From the NCBI GenBank assembly GCA_003527965.1, contig DPVY01000262.1:1-7275 (forward strand): a DNA stretch of 7,275 nucleotides, written 5' to 3'. The position numbers and the translations under genes are program-made. Origin of the DNA: Fidelibacterota bacterium (GTDB lineage: Bacteria; Fidelibacterota; UBA2242). The notes beneath the pieces were generated by a model. That model made no database searches and was not told where the DNA came from. It saw only the letters and a list, made by a program, of their open reading frames with translations. Below are positions 6,151 to 7,275 of the stretch, piece by piece; position 1 is the first letter of the stretch; the number at the start of each line of letters is the position of its first letter.

Positions 6151-6564
6151 ATGAAAATAGGCGAATTACAAGTCGGACATAATTACGTTTCTATCAGACC
6201 GTATGAGATTTCACCTCCTGAAAATACTTCAGGAAAAATTTCAACGGAAAAAACAAAATCCATCGGTAAGAATTTCTCCGATATACTTGGAGAAAAAGTT
6301 AATGAAAACGCCGGTCTTAAATTTTCCGCTCATGCAATGCGAAGATTAGATGACCGTCAAATTAATTTGACTGCGATGGATTTATCGAGATTAACCAAAG
6401 GCGTAAAACTTGCGGAGGAAAAAGGCGCCAAAAGTTCACTGATTCTCGTGGACAAAAATGCGTATATCGTCAGTGTAAAAAACCGAACAGTGGTTACCGC
6501 ATTGACAGAGGAGGCTACACTTGGTAATGTATTTACAAACATCGATAGTGTCGCGATTGTATAA
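6151..6564 (+). CDS. Flagellar operon protein of the TIGR02530 type, function unknown
   Basis: The 137-residue protein matches, from memory of the family, the conserved small flagellar operon protein modelled as TIGR02530, usually found between flgD and flgE as here. Residues 1-55 are variable and polar with no membrane segment or signal peptide. The conserved core (56-137) contains LKFSAHAMRRLDDRQINLT (56-74), an Ala-Glu-Glu-Lys-Gly stretch (88-92), SLILVDKNAYIVSVKNRTVV (96-115) and the ending GNVFTNIDSVAIV (125-137). The core looks like a helix or two followed by beta strands. Biochemical function is not known to me. Location between the hook cap and hook genes suggests a part in hook assembly or export, but that is inference. 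Its strong ribosome binding site and 13-base gap from flgD indicate membership of the same transcript. B. subtilis swrD (flbD) is a different small gene, expected after flgE. Confidence 0.85.
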   Translation: MKIGELQVGHNYVSIRPYEISPPENTSGKISTEKTKSIGKNFSDILGEKVNENAGLKFSAHAMRRLDDRQINLTAMDLSRLTKGVKLAEEKGAKSSLILVDKNAYIVSVKNRTVVTALTEEATLGNVFTNIDSVAIV

Positions 6565-6568
6565 CAGT

Positions 6569-6627
6569 AAAAAAATGGGCTGGTCCCAGTAAGGGAAGCC
6601 CTCTATCCGCTGACCGAATGATGCGGA
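6569..6627 (+). other. Two hairpins in the gap before flgE
   Basis: The 84-base gap between the TIGR02530-type gene and flgE can fold into two hairpins. The first (6577-6601) pairs GGGCT with AGCCC outside and TCCC (6584-6587) with GGGA (6593-6596) inside, with two bulged G and a five-base loop. The second (6606-6627) pairs TCCGC with GCGGA around a 12-base loop. No T-run follows either on the + strand, so they are not intrinsic terminators in the direction of the operon. Seven A at 6569-6575 precede the first hairpin, so on the - strand it would read as a hairpin followed by a U tract. They may act as an mRNA processing or stability element. No known riboswitch consensus is recognised. Confidence 0.5.
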
Positions 6628-6635
6628 GAAGAAAG

Positions 6636-6642
6636 AAGGGAG
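6636..6642 (+). promoter_or_regulatory. Ribosome binding site of flgE
   Basis: AAGGGAG ends six bases before the ATG at 6649. The match and spacing are good and support that start, which is also where the hook-protein homology begins. It lies nine bases after the second hairpin, so it should be exposed when the hairpins form. Confidence 0.8.
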
Positions 6643-6648
6643 AACAAA

Positions 6649-7275
6649 ATGAGTTCATTTCATATTCCGGTATCGGCTTTGAGGAGACAGCAACAGAGAC
6701 TGGAACTGCTCGGTTCGAATATTGCCAATATCAACACAACCGGGTACAAGTCGGGCAGGATGACATTTGTTGAAACATTAGGGACAGTAACCGGCATTTC
6801 TAAAACGTTATTCAAACAGGGTGCGCTGGAATTTACCGGTAATGTCACGGATCTTGCCATTCAGGGCAAAGGTTTTTTTGTTGTTCGGAATGGTGAAGAA
6901 CAATTGTACACGCGAGCAGGAGCGTTTACGATCGATTCCAACGGGAAGTTGGTAAACGGCAGTGGGTTTGCGCTCCAGGGCTGGGCGGGAAGCATAAGCA
7001 GCCTTGTTGGGGGAGCAGTTAATGAAGCGTCGCCATTGGGTGATATAATTATTGACAATAACCTCGTCATACCGGCGCAAGCCACTGAAAACTTATGGCT
7101 TACCGGCAATTTGAATGCCGGGTTAGAGTCACTTGCCGAAGTATGGTCAAGCGGGAGTGCATTTAAGGAAGAGGCTTTCATCGAAGGTTCGGCGATTGCT
7201 CCTTTTACCGTTATAACCGGAACAAAAGACCAATTTCAAATTACATTAGGTGGTACCACAGAGGAAATAACACTT
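6649..7275 (+). CDS. flgE: Flagellar hook protein FlgE, N-terminal part (3' truncated by window edge)
   Basis: FlgE builds the curved hook that joins rod to filament. The frame stays open from the ATG at 6649 to the end of the window, giving 209 residues. The N-terminal rod/hook (D0) motif is at about 9-40, with LLGSNIANINTTGYKSGRM (20-38). The next conserved block is QGALEFTGNVTDLAIQGKGF (57-76), then YTRAGAFTIDSNGKLVNGSG (87-106) and LQGWAG (109-114), where FlgE typically has LxGW or LxGY. IPAQATENLWLTGNLNAG (141-158) is the usual FlgE hook-body segment and favours FlgE over the rod proteins FlgF and FlgG. Residues about 193-209 (KDQFQITLGGTTEEITL) vaguely recall the flagellin IN motif. The linker between GYK and QGAL seems shorter than in E. 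coli FlgE. No cysteine is visible. Base composition is richer in GC than fliK. The order flgD, TIGR02530-type gene, flgE supports the call. Confidence 0.9.
   Translation, partial: MSSFHIPVSALRRQQQRLELLGSNIANINTTGYKSGRMTFVETLGTVTGISKTLFKQGALEFTGNVTDLAIQGKGFFVVRNGEEQLYTRAGAFTIDSNGKLVNGSGFALQGWAGSISSLVGGAVNEASPLGDIIIDNNLVIPAQATENLWLTGNLNAGLESLAEVWSSGSAFKEEAFIEGSAIAPFTVITGTKDQFQITLGGTTEEITL

Noticed and set aside
6565..6648. c-di-GMP riboswitch or sigma-28 promoter before flgE
   Set aside because: Neither the GEMM core sequence nor a TAAA-N15-GCCGATAA promoter pattern is present; only simple hairpins can be drawn.
6660..7181. Overlapping open frames on the - strand opposite flgE (6660-6860, 6808-7080, 6861-7181)
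   Set aside because: They lie opposite a clear hook-protein reading frame, have no ribosome binding sites of note and resemble no family.

Overview
The window is a nine-gene stretch of a bacterial flagellar operon. All genes are on the + strand, in the order fliG (3' end only), fliH, fliI, fliJ, ylxF (MotE-like), fliK, flgD, a small TIGR02530-type flagellar operon gene, and flgE (5' end only). This order matches the fla/che-type operon of Bacillus and clostridia and recurs in several other phyla, so it does not fix the host. The DNA is AT-rich overall, especially in fliJ-ylxF-fliK, with canonical Shine-Dalgarno sites and ATG or GTG starts. I cannot name a phylum: a Firmicute or a deep-branching low-GC Gram-negative lineage would both fit.

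Region by region: positions 2-2441 encode the rotor protein FliG and the export ATPase complex parts FliH and FliI, joined by 4-base stop/start overlaps. Positions 2449-3467 encode two small helical proteins, the ATPase stalk FliJ and the membrane-anchored YlxF. Positions 3467-5416 encode an unusually long FliK, the hook-length ruler and export-specificity switch. Its middle holds three near-identical 228-bp (76-codon) tandem repeats and a shrunken fourth copy. Positions 5451-6564 carry flgD (hook cap) and the TIGR02530-type gene of unknown function. An 84-base gap with two hairpins follows, and then flgE (hook) runs off the end of the window.

How they work together: FliG is the switch-complex rotor protein that faces the stator. 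FliH, FliI and FliJ form the ATPase complex at the export gate. FlgD and FlgE are export substrates that build the hook. FliK measures the hook and, through its C-terminal domain, switches the export gate to filament-type substrates. The genes for low-copy export parts are tightly overlapped, while the hook-building genes are spaced and have strong ribosome binding sites.

The most unusual feature is the recent tandem expansion inside fliK, which should lengthen the molecular ruler. Second is the TIGR02530-type protein, whose core motif loosely resembles BrnT/DUF4258-type small proteins. I see no mobile element, CRISPR array, tRNA, rRNA or clear promoter. There is no entirely new system here; it is a flagellar operon with some unusual parts.
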